Source: an uncultured Caryophanales bacterium (GTDB lineage: Bacteria; Bacillota_I; Bacilli_A; RF39; UBA660). From it: a stretch of DNA of 64,000 nt. The notes under the pieces were generated by a model. That model had not been told where the DNA came from. It was given only the letters and a program-made list of their open reading frames with translations, and made no database searches. Shown piece after piece: positions 17,290 through 25,155 of this stretch (position 1 is the stretch's first letter; each line of letters opens with the position of its first letter). A program made the translations under genes and the position numbers. The stretch spans positions 62,001 through 126,000 of the forward strand of contig CANOBK010000001.1 in NCBI GenBank assembly GCA_947564265.1, written 5' to 3'.

Positions 17290-19566
17290 ATGGTGTTTTT
17301 TTTCATATTTTTGTTTTTAAATCTGTTATTTATTTTAAGTGATTGTTTTTATTGGAAAGAAGAAAAGATCAGTAGGAAAATAGGAATTAGACTTTTTACA
17401 AGTTTTATAATCGGAAATCTTCTTTTTTATTTAATGAATTTATCTACGATTCAAAAAAGTTTGGTAGAGGAGGGCGTTCTTTTTTCTATTATTATTATTT
17501 TTATAGAATGTGTCATTTCACTTGTTTATAGAAGAAAGAATGAAAAAAATAGGACAATATTTCATTTAGAAAAAATTGTAGTCATTATTCTTGGATTAGA
17601 ATGTTTTGTTTTCTCTTATCAGCATTATATAACATTAGGTAATCAATCAAGGGAAATAAATGATTATAAAATAATAGAAAAAGTAGTTAATAAAGTAAAC
17701 CAAAAAGGGATTCAAATTCCTATGAAAGATATCAATTTAAATAGTATCTATTTAGATGTAGAAAATAAAAATGACAGAATGACAACATGGAGAGTGTATG
17801 CCTATGATAAAGAGAGTAAGTCACATCAATTACTGAATTTAACAGATCATTATCGAGGAATTAAAAAAAGTTATTATAAAACTATCTACAATACTTATGA
17901 TAGTGATTTTCTGTTTTTAGGACTTTATAAGGGAAATACTTTTACTGTAAATAAAATCATTCTAAACCCAGTGATACCTGTAGAAATTTCTATTTTAAGA
18001 ATTCTTCTTTTAATCACTGCTTCCTCTTTTTTTTATCTTTTACGTCCAAGAATTCCATTATATAAAGAAAAGGTAAAAGATCATCCTAAAAAAGTAAATC
18101 GAATTTTAATTTTTTTCTTTTTGGGAATTAGTATTGGAACATTTATATTAACAAATATGAATCCTACATTTAGGAAGGGATTATGTTTTATGCTTCATTT
18201 TGATCATGCTGTTACTGTGAATGAGTATCCAATGTTAGCAGAATCAATTACGAAAGGGAAACTTTATTTAGAGGAAGAACCAATTAAGGAAATCAAAGAC
18301 ATCAAGAATCCTTACAATAAAAAAGCAAGAGAGAAAGCACTAGAAAATAGTAAAAAGTCATATTTATGGGATGTTGCTTACCACAATGGAAAGTATTATG
18401 TGTATTTTGGTATCGTACCTGTGTTGTTTACTTACTTACCATTTTATCTAGTGACAGGTCATCATTTGCCAAATACGATTGTAGTATGGCTTGTACTTAC
18501 TCTTATTACAGCATGTTTTTTACTATTAATGAAACATATTATCAATCAATATACTAAGAATATAAGCATCGGTAGTTTATGTTTAATCTTATTATTTTTC
18601 CTATTAGGAAATCATTTTATTTTATTATATGCCGCGAAAAGACCTGACTTTTATTCCATTCCAATCTTATTTGGAGTTATGTTCAGCTTATTGGGAATTA
18701 ATTGTTGGCTACGTAGTATAAAGGATAGTAAAAAGCTCAATAAAAAATACTTACTGTTAGGTTCCTTTTCTATGGCTTTGGTGGCAGGGTGTAGACCACA
18801 GTTGTTACTCACTTCGTTTAGTGCTATTTTTATATTTAAAGATTTTATAATGGAAAAAAGATTTTTCACAAAGGAAGGAATCAAGGAATTGTTTACTTTT
18901 CTCATTCCTTATATTGTGATTGCTATTTTTTGTATGTGGTATAACTATGCACGTTTTGGCTCTGTCTTAGATTTTGGAGCAAATTATAATCTTACAACGA
19001 ATGATATGACAAAAAGAGGATTTCATTTAGAAAGAATTGGATTAGGACTTTATTATTTTCTTATTTCAATTCCAAGATTTAGTAATATATTTCCATTTGT
19101 TGAAATCCTACCCTTACATACCAATTATATAGGGATTACAATCTACGAGGGTATGTATGGTGGAATATTATCTATGACCCCATTATTGATTGTTGGACTT
19201 TTATTCTTTAAATTTAAAAATATTTTTAAGGATAAAAAATTATACAACTTGGTAATGTGGTTTAGTGTTTCTAGTGTATTAATTATCATAGCTGATACCA
19301 ATATGGCGGGAATACTGCCAAGGTATATGTTGGATTTCCAGTGGCCTCTAGCACTCAGTACAAGTATTATTTTATTAAATATTTTTGAATTCTTTAGAAA
19401 TGAAAAAGAAAAGATAAAAATCCTAAATAAAATTTTATATCTCATAGTAGTAGTATCATTAATATATAATTTTTTCTTATTATTTATGGATATCAGTTAT
19501 TCTTTAAAAGAAACAGCACCCACACTATTTTATAAAATCTATTATATGATTCAGTTTTGGCTTTAA
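17290..19566 (+). CDS. large polytopic membrane protein, GT-C-like glycosyltransferase candidate
   Basis: A 758-residue protein with GGTGAGG before ATG 17290. Four N-terminal membrane segments (to about residue 120), an extracytoplasmic domain (about 120-225), then about nine to ten more membrane segments. A central loop carries MLAESITKGKLYLEEEP, KNPYNKKARE and GKYYVYFGIVPVLFTYLPF. This pattern recurs in a family of uncharacterised Firmicutes membrane proteins resembling GT-C glycosyltransferases that use lipid-linked sugars. No DxD/ExD catalytic motif can be assigned with certainty. It is convergent with nothing and divergent from tmcAL. The substrate is unknown. Confidence 0.65.
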   Translation: MVFFFIFLFLNLLFILSDCFYWKEEKISRKIGIRLFTSFIIGNLLFYLMNLSTIQKSLVEEGVLFSIIIIFIECVISLVYRRKNEKNRTIFHLEKIVVIILGLECFVFSYQHYITLGNQSREINDYKIIEKVVNKVNQKGIQIPMKDINLNSIYLDVENKNDRMTTWRVYAYDKESKSHQLLNLTDHYRGIKKSYYKTIYNTYDSDFLFLGLYKGNTFTVNKIILNPVIPVEISILRILLLITASSFFYLLRPRIPLYKEKVKDHPKKVNRILIFFFLGISIGTFILTNMNPTFRKGLCFMLHFDHAVTVNEYPMLAESITKGKLYLEEEPIKEIKDIKNPYNKKAREKALENSKKSYLWDVAYHNGKYYVYFGIVPVLFTYLPFYLVTGHHLPNTIVVWLVLTLITACFLLLMKHIINQYTKNISIGSLCLILLFFLLGNHFILLYAAKRPDFYSIPILFGVMFSLLGINCWLRSIKDSKKLNKKYLLLGSFSMALVAGCRPQLLLTSFSAIFIFKDFIMEKRFFTKEGIKELFTFLIPYIVIAIFCMWYNYARFGSVLDFGANYNLTTNDMTKRGFHLERIGLGLYYFLISIPRFSNIFPFVEILPLHTNYIGITIYEGMYGGILSMTPLLIVGLLFFKFKNIFKDKKLYNLVMWFSVSSVLIIIADTNMAGILPRYMLDFQWPLALSTSIILLNIFEFFRNEKEKIKILNKILYLIVVVSLIYNFFLLFMDISYSLKETAPTLFYKIYYMIQFWL

Positions 19567-19652
19567 TTATATATTAATGATTGAAAGTTAAAAATAAAAT
19601 GATGGAAAAATATGTCATTTTGTGTTATTATAGATGAAATGGAGTGGGGAAT

Positions 19653-20288
19653 ATGAAAATATTAGTAATACAAAGAACAGCTGAAAAAGATTGGCATCCT
19701 AGTGGACAGATTTGGTGTGAGGATAGTAGAAAGCTTCAGGAATATTGGAGGGAGTATCAGAGAGAGCAACAAGTCCCTTTTGATTTAGAATTTGAATTTT
19801 TAAGAGGGGAAAATTTATGTTCTGTTGGTGGATGGACGCCAGAATTAAATTATTATTATCAAGAGAAAACTTTACTAGAAGAAGTTGATAAACGAATTCA
19901 GGAAGGTTCAATTGATGGAATATTAATTGATCCTATTCTAACAGAGGAAGAGGAACTAGACTATAAATCTTGTAATGTAATCCGTTGCGATACAGCGGAG
20001 GAAATTTATAATTCTTTTGCTAATCAAGTTCCTATTGGTTTTTCTGTTCCTATGGTTTGTTCCTCTTTATTTGAACGCACAAATCTTTATAGAATAGTTG
20101 TTGGAAATGCTACTAGGAATAATCTTACTATCACGCCTATTTTTCATTTATCTAAGTTTTCTATCTTTTATACTCCTATGTTCCGTTATTATGTAGAATC
20201 TAGCTTAAAAAACTTAGCAAAATCCAATCAAGATGCCGGAAGACAAAAAAGGATTGAAAAAATACAAGATATACTGTATAATGAATAA
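19653..20288 (+). CDS. hypothetical protein
   Basis: A 211-residue protein. ATG 19653 follows GGAGTGGGG (19641-19649); an in-frame GTG at 19644 lies inside that site. The N-terminus MKILVIQRTAEKDW suggests a Rossmann-like first strand. Aromatic and acidic residues are frequent, and there is a short hydrophobic stretch around NQVPIGFSVPMVCSSLF. No membrane segment, signal or known motif is visible. It precedes yceD-rpmF by 14 nt and could be the first gene of that operon, but it is not part of the usual yceD neighbourhood. Confidence 0.6.
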   Translation: MKILVIQRTAEKDWHPSGQIWCEDSRKLQEYWREYQREQQVPFDLEFEFLRGENLCSVGGWTPELNYYYQEKTLLEEVDKRIQEGSIDGILIDPILTEEEELDYKSCNVIRCDTAEEIYNSFANQVPIGFSVPMVCSSLFERTNLYRIVVGNATRNNLTITPIFHLSKFSIFYTPMFRYYVESSLKNLAKSNQDAGRQKRIEKIQDILYNE

Positions 20289-20302
20289 GCGGTGATGGTT
20301 CT

Positions 20303-20767
20303 ATGAAGATTGATTTAACGGAATTACTAAACTTTGAAAAAAAGGAATTGTTCTTTGAAGAAATGATTTCTTTTCCAAACGATTATTTAGTAAATTCAGA
20401 AATTAAAGGAATTGAGCCAGTAACAGTAAAAGGAGAATGCCACCTTGAACAAGAAAAAGTTGTATTAATCGGTACTTTGTCCGGTAGAATGCAACTAGAG
20501 GATGCTATTAGTTTAGAATGCATTAACTATCCGTTTTCATTTGAATTTGAGGAATTTTTAGAGAAAATGCCAGAAAATAATGAAAAAGTTCTTGATATTA
20601 CGGACATTTTGTGGCAAAATATTGTATTGGAAGTTCCTTTGAAACAAACAGAGGTTACAGATTTTACTAAGTATCAAGGGGACGGTTGGAAATTAGTAAC
20701 AGAAGAGGAAGAAAAAGATACAAATAATCCTTTTAGTGAATTAGCGAATATGTGGGGAGAGGAGTGA
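20303..20767 (+). CDS. yceD: YceD/DUF177 family protein
   Basis: A 154-residue acidic protein, start ATG 20303 after GGTGATGG. The family pattern is visible: an N-terminal DLTELL segment, a central beta region with [21 protein letters not shown] and the C-terminal [15 protein letters not shown]. In Enterobacteria YceD affects 23S rRNA accumulation, and in Bacillus this gene (ylbN) precedes rpmF, as here with 4 nt between them. Only one Cys is kept, so zinc binding is unlikely. The C-terminus [13 protein letters not shown] may extend toward a binding partner. Confidence 0.88.
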   Translation: MKIDLTELLNFEKKELFFEEMISFPNDYLVNSEIKGIEPVTVKGECHLEQEKVVLIGTLSGRMQLEDAISLECINYPFSFEFEEFLEKMPENNEKVLDITDILWQNIVLEVPLKQTEVTDFTKYQGDGWKLVTEEEEKDTNNPFSELANMWGEE

Positions 20768-20771
20768 TAAC

Positions 20772-20957
20772 ATGGCAGTACCATTCAGAAAAGTATCAAA
20801 AACAAGAAAAAGAATGAGAAGAAGTCACAATGCATTGACAGCGGTTGGAACAACCAAATGTCCAAACTGTGGAGAAATGATTCGTCCACATAGAGTTTGT
20901 CCAGCATGTGGTTTCTACAAAGGAAAAGAAGAAGTTAGTAAAAAAGACGCTGAATAA
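20772..20957 (+). CDS. rpmF: 50S ribosomal protein L32
   Basis: A 61-residue basic protein. Starts [19 protein letters not shown], the conserved L32 N-terminus. It has a four-Cys zinc ribbon (CPNC and CPAC), so this is the zinc-dependent C+ form of L32. The site GGAGAGGAG lies before ATG 20772. It ends in a terminator whose 5' arm includes the last codons. Confidence 0.98.
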   Translation: MAVPFRKVSKTRKRMRRSHNALTAVGTTKCPNCGEMIRPHRVCPACGFYKGKEEVSKKDAE

Positions 20958-20974
20958 GCGTTTTTCTTTTTTCT
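20940..20974 (+). terminator. terminator after rpmF
   Basis: ACGCT-GAATA-AGCGT hairpin extended by A-run/T-run pairing, then a TTTTTCTTTTTTC tail. The tail runs directly into the Spo0A-box-like site of spoIIGA. Confidence 0.8.
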
Positions 20975-21000
20975 TTCGACAAAATAGGATTTCATAGAAT
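20975..21000 (+). promoter_or_regulatory. putative Spo0A box and -10 element upstream of spoIIGA
   Basis: TTCGACA (20975-20981), the reverse complement of the Spo0A box TGTCGAA, in the wider context TTTCGACAAAA. A TAGAAT -10 lies at 20995-21000, so the box covers the -35 position of the promoter, 28 nt before ATG 21028. In Bacillus spoIIG is activated by Spo0A at boxes overlapping the -35. Confidence 0.6.
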
Positions 21001-21027
21001 TTTAAAATAGAACTAGGTGAAGCAAAG

Positions 21028-21819
21028 ATGAAAGTATATTTGGACCTAGTTTTTTTCTTGAATTTTTTCTTTGATTGTCTGTTACTTTTTACTGTAAATA
21101 TCGTATTAAAGAGAAATGGGAAAATAAGAAGAATCTTGTTAGGAGGATTAGTAGGGAGTTGCAGTACAATTTTTTTATTTTTCTCAATGACCTCCTTTCA
21201 ATTGTTTCTTTGTAAGGTATTTCTCTCAGTGGCAATGATACTTGTCTCTTTTTCTTATATTTCTTTTAAAGAAATTATTATCAATCTATTGTATCTTTAT
21301 TTTGTAAGTATTTTATTAGGAGGTTTTTTATACTATTTAAATTTAGAGTTTTCCTATGATGTAATCCATAATGTATTTGTCTCAAATCAACACCATTCCT
21401 ATACATTCTTGTTGTTACTAATCGCGCCAATTATTTTATACTTTTATTGTAAACAAGGTTCTTATCGTAAAAAAAGAAATGCAAATCTCTACTGTATTGA
21501 ATTGGTGGAAGGAAAAAGGAAATGGCAATATACGGGTTATTTAGATACTGGGAATCAATTATATGATCCTTATACCAAAAGACCTGTTCATCTTCTTTAT
21601 GATCCTAGTTACAAACCTTCTAGAAAACAAAGAACGATTTATGTTCCTTATCAGGGACTTGGTGTAAGTGGTATCATTCCTTGTGTTTTTTTTGATAAAA
21701 TGATTATTAATCAGGAAAAGGAAATTGTCAAAGTTTTAGTAGGTTTCAGTAAAGAACCATTTCAAATTGATGGGGTGTCTATGATTTTACATGGTGATGA
21801 AATTTTGGATGAATCCTAG
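21028..21819 (+). CDS. spoIIGA: sigma-E processing peptidase SpoIIGA
   Basis: A 263-residue protein. Five hydrophobic segments occupy residues 1 to about 140, ending at a CKQ boundary; a cytoplasmic aspartic-protease-like domain follows with GYLDTGNQLYDP (Asp173), then VPYQGLGVSGIIPCVFFD. SpoIIGA dimerises through this domain and, with SpoIIR signalling, cleaves the pro-sequence from sigma-E in the mother cell. The site AGGTGAAG lies before ATG 21028. The partner sigE follows, the conserved order. Length is close to the usual 300, a little short. Confidence 0.93.
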   Translation: MKVYLDLVFFLNFFFDCLLLFTVNIVLKRNGKIRRILLGGLVGSCSTIFLFFSMTSFQLFLCKVFLSVAMILVSFSYISFKEIIINLLYLYFVSILLGGFLYYLNLEFSYDVIHNVFVSNQHHSYTFLLLLIAPIILYFYCKQGSYRKKRNANLYCIELVEGKRKWQYTGYLDTGNQLYDPYTKRPVHLLYDPSYKPSRKQRTIYVPYQGLGVSGIIPCVFFDKMIINQEKEIVKVLVGFSKEPFQIDGVSMILHGDEILDES

Positions 21820-21821
21820 GC

Positions 21822-21855
21822 TTCGACATATTTCTAGAAAAGTAATTTCTATAAT
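21822..21855 (+). promoter_or_regulatory. second Spo0A-box-like site and -10 between spoIIGA and sigE
   Basis: TTCGACA (21822-21828) recurs immediately after the spoIIGA stop, with TATAAT at 21850-21855 downstream (21-nt gap), 40 nt before sigE. It may be a separate Spo0A-dependent start for sigE. Confidence 0.5.
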
Positions 21856-21894
21856 AAAAACATCTATCATATATTAAAGAAAAGGAGGAAAATC

Positions 21895-22584
21895 ATGATA
21901 GGAATATTGTTATTAATTACTTTATTTACAAAGCGACAAAACGCATTATTTTATGTGGGTGCGGTTGATCGATTACCAGAGCCTTTAAAAAAAGAAGAGG
22001 AAGAATTCTATATCGAGCTTTCTTGTGATGGAGATCATTTTGCTCGTGATCAATTGATTGAGCACAATTTAAGACTTGTCGTGTTTCTTGCTAAAAAGTA
22101 TGAAAATACAAGAGTAGATTTAGAGGATTTAGTTAGTATTGGAACGATTGGTTTAATTAAGGGTATCAAGACATTTAGTAAAGACAAGAACATAAAACTT
22201 GCTACTTATGCTTCTAGATGTATCGATAATGAAATTTTAATGTATCTAAGAAAGAATAAAAAAATACGTACAGAGGTTAGTTTTGATGAATCATTAAGCT
22301 TTGATGCGGATGGGAATGAACTCCATTTAGAAGATATTTTAGGAACTGATCCAGATATTGTTACGAAGGGTTTAGAAAAAGAGACAGAGCGGGATTTGGT
22401 GATGCAGGAAATTAATAAGTTAGAGGAAAGAGATAAAGAAATCATCATGCTTCGATATGGACTCATGGGGCGAAAAGAAATGACACAAAAAGATGTGGCA
22501 GACCTCCTAGGGATTAGTCAGTCCTATATTTCGAGAATTGAAAAAAAAGTAATTCGAAGACTAAGAAATTTAGTAAAATGTTAA
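21895..22584 (+). CDS. sigE: RNA polymerase sporulation sigma factor, pro-sigma-E
   Basis: A 229-residue sigma-70-family factor with AAAGGAGGA before ATG 21895. A short hydrophobic pro-region (MIGILLLITLFTKRQNAL, about residues 1-18) precedes FYVGAVDRLPEPL, which aligns with the SpoIIGA cleavage-site region of Bacillus sigma-E. Region 2 (NLRLVVFLAKKYENT, DLVSIGTIGLIKGI, LATYASRCIDNEILMYLR) and region 4 (MTQKDVADLLGISQSYISRIEKKVIRRL) are intact. It also has EVSFDESLSFDADGNELHLEDILGTD, diagnostic of sigma-E. It would direct mother-cell gene expression. In Bacillus sigG follows; here it does not. Confidence 0.95.
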   Translation: MIGILLLITLFTKRQNALFYVGAVDRLPEPLKKEEEEFYIELSCDGDHFARDQLIEHNLRLVVFLAKKYENTRVDLEDLVSIGTIGLIKGIKTFSKDKNIKLATYASRCIDNEILMYLRKNKKIRTEVSFDESLSFDADGNELHLEDILGTDPDIVTKGLEKETERDLVMQEINKLEERDKEIIMLRYGLMGRKEMTQKDVADLLGISQSYISRIEKKVIRRLRNLVKC

Positions 22585-22609
22585 TACTTCCATTATGGGA
22601 AGTTTTTTC
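22584..22609 (+). terminator. terminator after sigE
   Basis: ACTTCC, ATTATG, GGAAGT then TTTTTTC. Confidence 0.8.
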
Positions 22610-22676
22610 ATTTAAAAATTTTGAATTTAGTTAATAGGCCTTTATTTTATGGCATATAAGCAAATTTATAATTTAA

Positions 22677-22703
22677 GTTTACTACTAATTTACTACTTTA
22701 CAA
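22677..22703 (+). repeat. left copy of a TTTACTACT-type repeat
   Basis: GTTTACTACT-AATTTACTACTTTA: two TTTACTACT units. A similar block lies at about 23821-23846, on the other side of the transglutaminase-like gene. Confidence 0.5.
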
Positions 22704-22829
22704 ATACGAATTAGAAAAAACTTATATATTTAATTTATCAAGAAATCTAAAATAATGGGAATACATTACTTCAAATAAATGCTCAAATATGTTAAAATGT
22801 TTTTAGAATAAATGATTGGAGACATAAAT

Positions 22830-23636
22830 ATGAGTCAAGGTTTAAACTCTTTTAGAGATATAATATCCTATATTAATTCTCTAGAAAATGAAGAACAAAT
22901 TAAAGAATTTGTAATGTCTAGATTAGAAGAATTAGAAAATAATTCTAAAAAAAGAACTATAGATAAAAACAATAATGGCCGTTTGATAGGGACAATTTCA
23001 GAAGGTTATATTAATTCAGATAGCCCTATTGTTACATCATATATGGTTGATCCTTTTTATATGAATGATGCAACAATTTATATAGAATTTATAAAATCTA
23101 TTAAAGGTAAAAATTTAAATAATCCTTTACAATTTTTTCATGAATTACAAGATTTTATGATTGAAGCATTTGGCTTTAAAGGAAATCAAGCCATTAGGGT
23201 AAATGTTTACTTGCAAGAAAGAGATGATTCTCAAATATCAATAGCTGATTTCTATAAAAATAATTCTGCGTTATGTTCAGAGAGAAGTGCAGCAGTACAA
23301 AATTTAGCAGAGTTTTGTGGAATCAAGAGTTATTTAGTATTTGGTAAATTGAGTTCTGAAGGAAAAGAAGTAGAACATGCATTTAATATATTTCAAATGA
23401 AAGATGGTACCTTGGTTTTATATGACTCAACAAACCCAGTTGCTCTCAATAACGGATATGTTCCAGCATATTCAATTATTGGTAAAGAAAATATTTCTAA
23501 TATAGAAAGTATTTCATTCGATTTTGAAGGTCTTAGTAAAATATATAACCAACCTATTCATTCAGAGGAACCATTAGATAGAAATTATACTACCTGTAAT
23601 TTTTATTTGAAGAATGAGAGTTCCCAACTAAAATAG
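22830..23636 (+). CDS. transglutaminase-like cysteine protease-fold protein
   Basis: A 268-residue cytoplasmic protein. The start is ATG 22830, 7 nt after TTGGAGA (22816-22822); the ATG at 22812 is upstream of that site. A transglutaminase-like triad is visible: Cys149 in SALCSERSAAVQNLAEFCGI, His183 in EVEHAFNIF and Asp199 in LVLYDSTNP, with the expected spacing (34 and 16) and the Cys at a helix start. Residues 1-75 are helical and unknown. There is no signal peptide. It is isolated between sigE and rnhC, flanked by repeats and hairpins, and its codon use is more AT-rich than its neighbours, so it could be acquired. Role unknown. Confidence 0.65.
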   Translation: MSQGLNSFRDIISYINSLENEEQIKEFVMSRLEELENNSKKRTIDKNNNGRLIGTISEGYINSDSPIVTSYMVDPFYMNDATIYIEFIKSIKGKNLNNPLQFFHELQDFMIEAFGFKGNQAIRVNVYLQERDDSQISIADFYKNNSALCSERSAAVQNLAEFCGIKSYLVFGKLSSEGKEVEHAFNIFQMKDGTLVLYDSTNPVALNNGYVPAYSIIGKENISNIESISFDFEGLSKIYNQPIHSEEPLDRNYTTCNFYLKNESSQLK

Positions 23637-23680
23637 AAAATAGTTTTAAATAAATTGATTTGCTACATGCTTCATGCTAC

Positions 23681-23743
23681 ATAATAAGGGTAATACTATT
23701 CCTTATTATGGCGAAGACTTAGTGGCTTCGCCACTAGTCTCGC
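23681..23743 (+). repeat. paired strong hairpins, possible small RNA or repeat remnant
   Basis: First hairpin: ATAATAAGG (23681-23689) with CCTTATTAT (23701-23709), perfect. Second: GCG-A-AGACT-T-AGTGGC (23711-23726), loop TTC, GCCACT-AGTCT-CGC (23730-23743), 14 pairs with two bulges, unusually GC-rich for this window. Confidence 0.55.
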
Positions 23744-23759
23744 TCATAAAATGTATTTA

Positions 23760-23792
23760 ATTACTATGTCATTAGGCATAGTAGTTTTTATA
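23760..23792 (+). terminator. terminator downstream of the hairpin pair
   Basis: TTACTATG, TCATTAGG, CATAGTAG followed by TTTTTA. Confidence 0.65.
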
Positions 23793-23818
23793 TAAATATT
23801 TAAATATGTAAAAAATTA

Positions 23819-23846
23819 AAAATTTACTACTCTTTTACTACTTTTG
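23819..23846 (+). repeat. right copy of the TTTACTACT-type repeat
   Basis: AATTTACTACT-CTTTTACTACTTTTG, an imperfect match to the block at 22677-22703. Confidence 0.5.
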
Positions 23847-23986
23847 AAAGCAAAAATATAAGAAATTATAAAAATATATGTAAATATCTTCCAAAATTAA
23901 AAATGTCATAAACACCTATAAATAAAGGTTATAAAAGCATTTAAGAACTTATGAAGCAATACTCATAAAAATACAATATTTTTCAT

Positions 23987-24014
23987 AAAAAAAGCGATGA
24001 TTATTCATCCCTTA
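23987..24014 (-). terminator. terminator of rnhC
   Basis: On the minus strand AAGGGATGA-ATAA-TCATCGCTT is followed by TTTTT. It overlaps the rnhC stop codon. Confidence 0.8.
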
Positions 24015-24923
24015 AAAAATACAAATTTTTAAAATACGTTCTGTGTTTTTGAAGTTGTATTTTGCTACTTCTTTTAGTTTATCTGCTCCAAATTTTTCAA
24101 CGATTTCTTCTCCAATTTTATCTACCGTAGGACCTGCACCTTTGGGAAGAGGGATATGAAGAGAATCGGAAAGTTTATCAAATTCTTTAATAAAGAGATA
24201 ACGACTGATAATTGAAGAACAAGCAACTGCTAAGTTTTTATCTTCGGCCTTGGTCATAAAGGTAATACCACGTTGAATTTGAGTAGAATCCTTGATGTAT
24301 TCATAATATCTTGCTTCTTTTGCAAACTCATCTACAATGATATAGTCATAGCTTTCTGTTACTTCTTGTACTAGTTGATATAGTACTTTATTGTGTAGGA
24401 TTGCTTTAATCTTATTCATATTGTGATCATTTCCATGCCTTTCGTTATACTCTTTGTTGTTTAGGATAATGCTTTTATACTGAATTCGTTTAGCAATCTC
24501 AGGGGCAATTTTTAAAATTGTTTCATCGCTGATTTTTTTTGAATCTCGGATTCCCAATTTCTCTAGAAATTCAACATCGCTTTTCTTTACAAAACTAGCA
24601 GTTACTACGATTGGACCAAAATAATCACCAGTTCCAACTTCATCAGAACCAATAGAAGAACAGTTATGATATTTTTGGATTTTTTCTTTCTTTTCTTCTT
24701 TACTTTCACTTGTTTGCCCGTCGATTTCCTTCCACATTGTACTATCTACATCGGCACTGACTCCCTGAAACATAATCTTTCCGCTTTCGTACATAGTAAT
24801 TACAGTATCCTCATCTTGTGCCTGAAATACTACATAAGGAATTACTTTATCCCTTTTCTTTCCCTCATAGTACTTCATCATTTTTTCTCTTGTCTGATCA
24901 CTAACCCGAATAACTACGTTCAT
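24012..24923 (-). CDS. rnhC: ribonuclease HIII
   Basis: A 303-residue protein if it starts at the ATG read at 24923-24921, which follows GAGGGA with good spacing; an ATG 12 nt upstream sits within that site. It has an N-terminal TBP-like substrate-binding domain (about 1-75), a charged linker, then the RNase H fold beginning SIGSDEVGTGDYFGP (Asp94, Glu95), the DEVGTGDYFGP form that separates HIII from HII. Further acidic residues occur in YIIVDEFAKE and in KAEDKNLAVACSSIISRY. It cleaves RNA in RNA-DNA hybrids. It is divergent from cvpA. Confidence 0.95.
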   Translation of the reverse strand: MNVVIRVSDQTREKMMKYYEGKKRDKVIPYVVFQAQDEDTVITMYESGKIMFQGVSADVDSTMWKEIDGQTSESKEEKKEKIQKYHNCSSIGSDEVGTGDYFGPIVVTASFVKKSDVEFLEKLGIRDSKKISDETILKIAPEIAKRIQYKSIILNNKEYNERHGNDHNMNKIKAILHNKVLYQLVQEVTESYDYIIVDEFAKEARYYEYIKDSTQIQRGITFMTKAEDKNLAVACSSIISRYLFIKEFDKLSDSLHIPLPKGAGPTVDKIGEEIVEKFGADKLKEVAKYNFKNTERILKICIF

Positions 24924-25098
24924 AAAATCCCTCATTTCTATGTCTATTTTTATTATACCGTAAAATTTTCAACTTTACCAAAATAATTCTTAAAAGAAAT
25001 TAAAATATCATAATATTTGTGAAAAAATAAGAGAATGATTCATACAGAAATAATATATTTGATTTCCGTCAAACGACTTTAATTTTTTTAATTGTCTG

Positions 25099-25127
25099 TT
25101 GTAAAAAGGAGAAAATGTCGATATAAT
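25099..25127 (+). promoter_or_regulatory. promoter of the cvpA-trxA unit
   Basis: TTGTAA (25099-25104), 17-nt spacer, TATAAT (25122-25127). TGTCGAT just before the -10 differs from the Spo0A box at one base; this may be chance. Confidence 0.55.
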
Positions 25128-25155
25128 GAATAATAGAAAGAGAGTGTGAGAATAA

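Larger units (their letters stand above)
23637..24011. other. 375-bp intergenic region with three hairpins and a repeat
   Basis: No gene seen. In order: GCTACATG/CATGCTAC-like repeat (23662-23680), hairpin ATAATAAGG/CCTTATTAT (23681-23709), a long GC-rich hairpin (23711-23743), an ACTATG/CATAGT terminator (23762-23790), the right copy of the TTTACTACT repeat (23821-23846), and the rnhC terminator (23987-24014). Confidence 0.6.
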
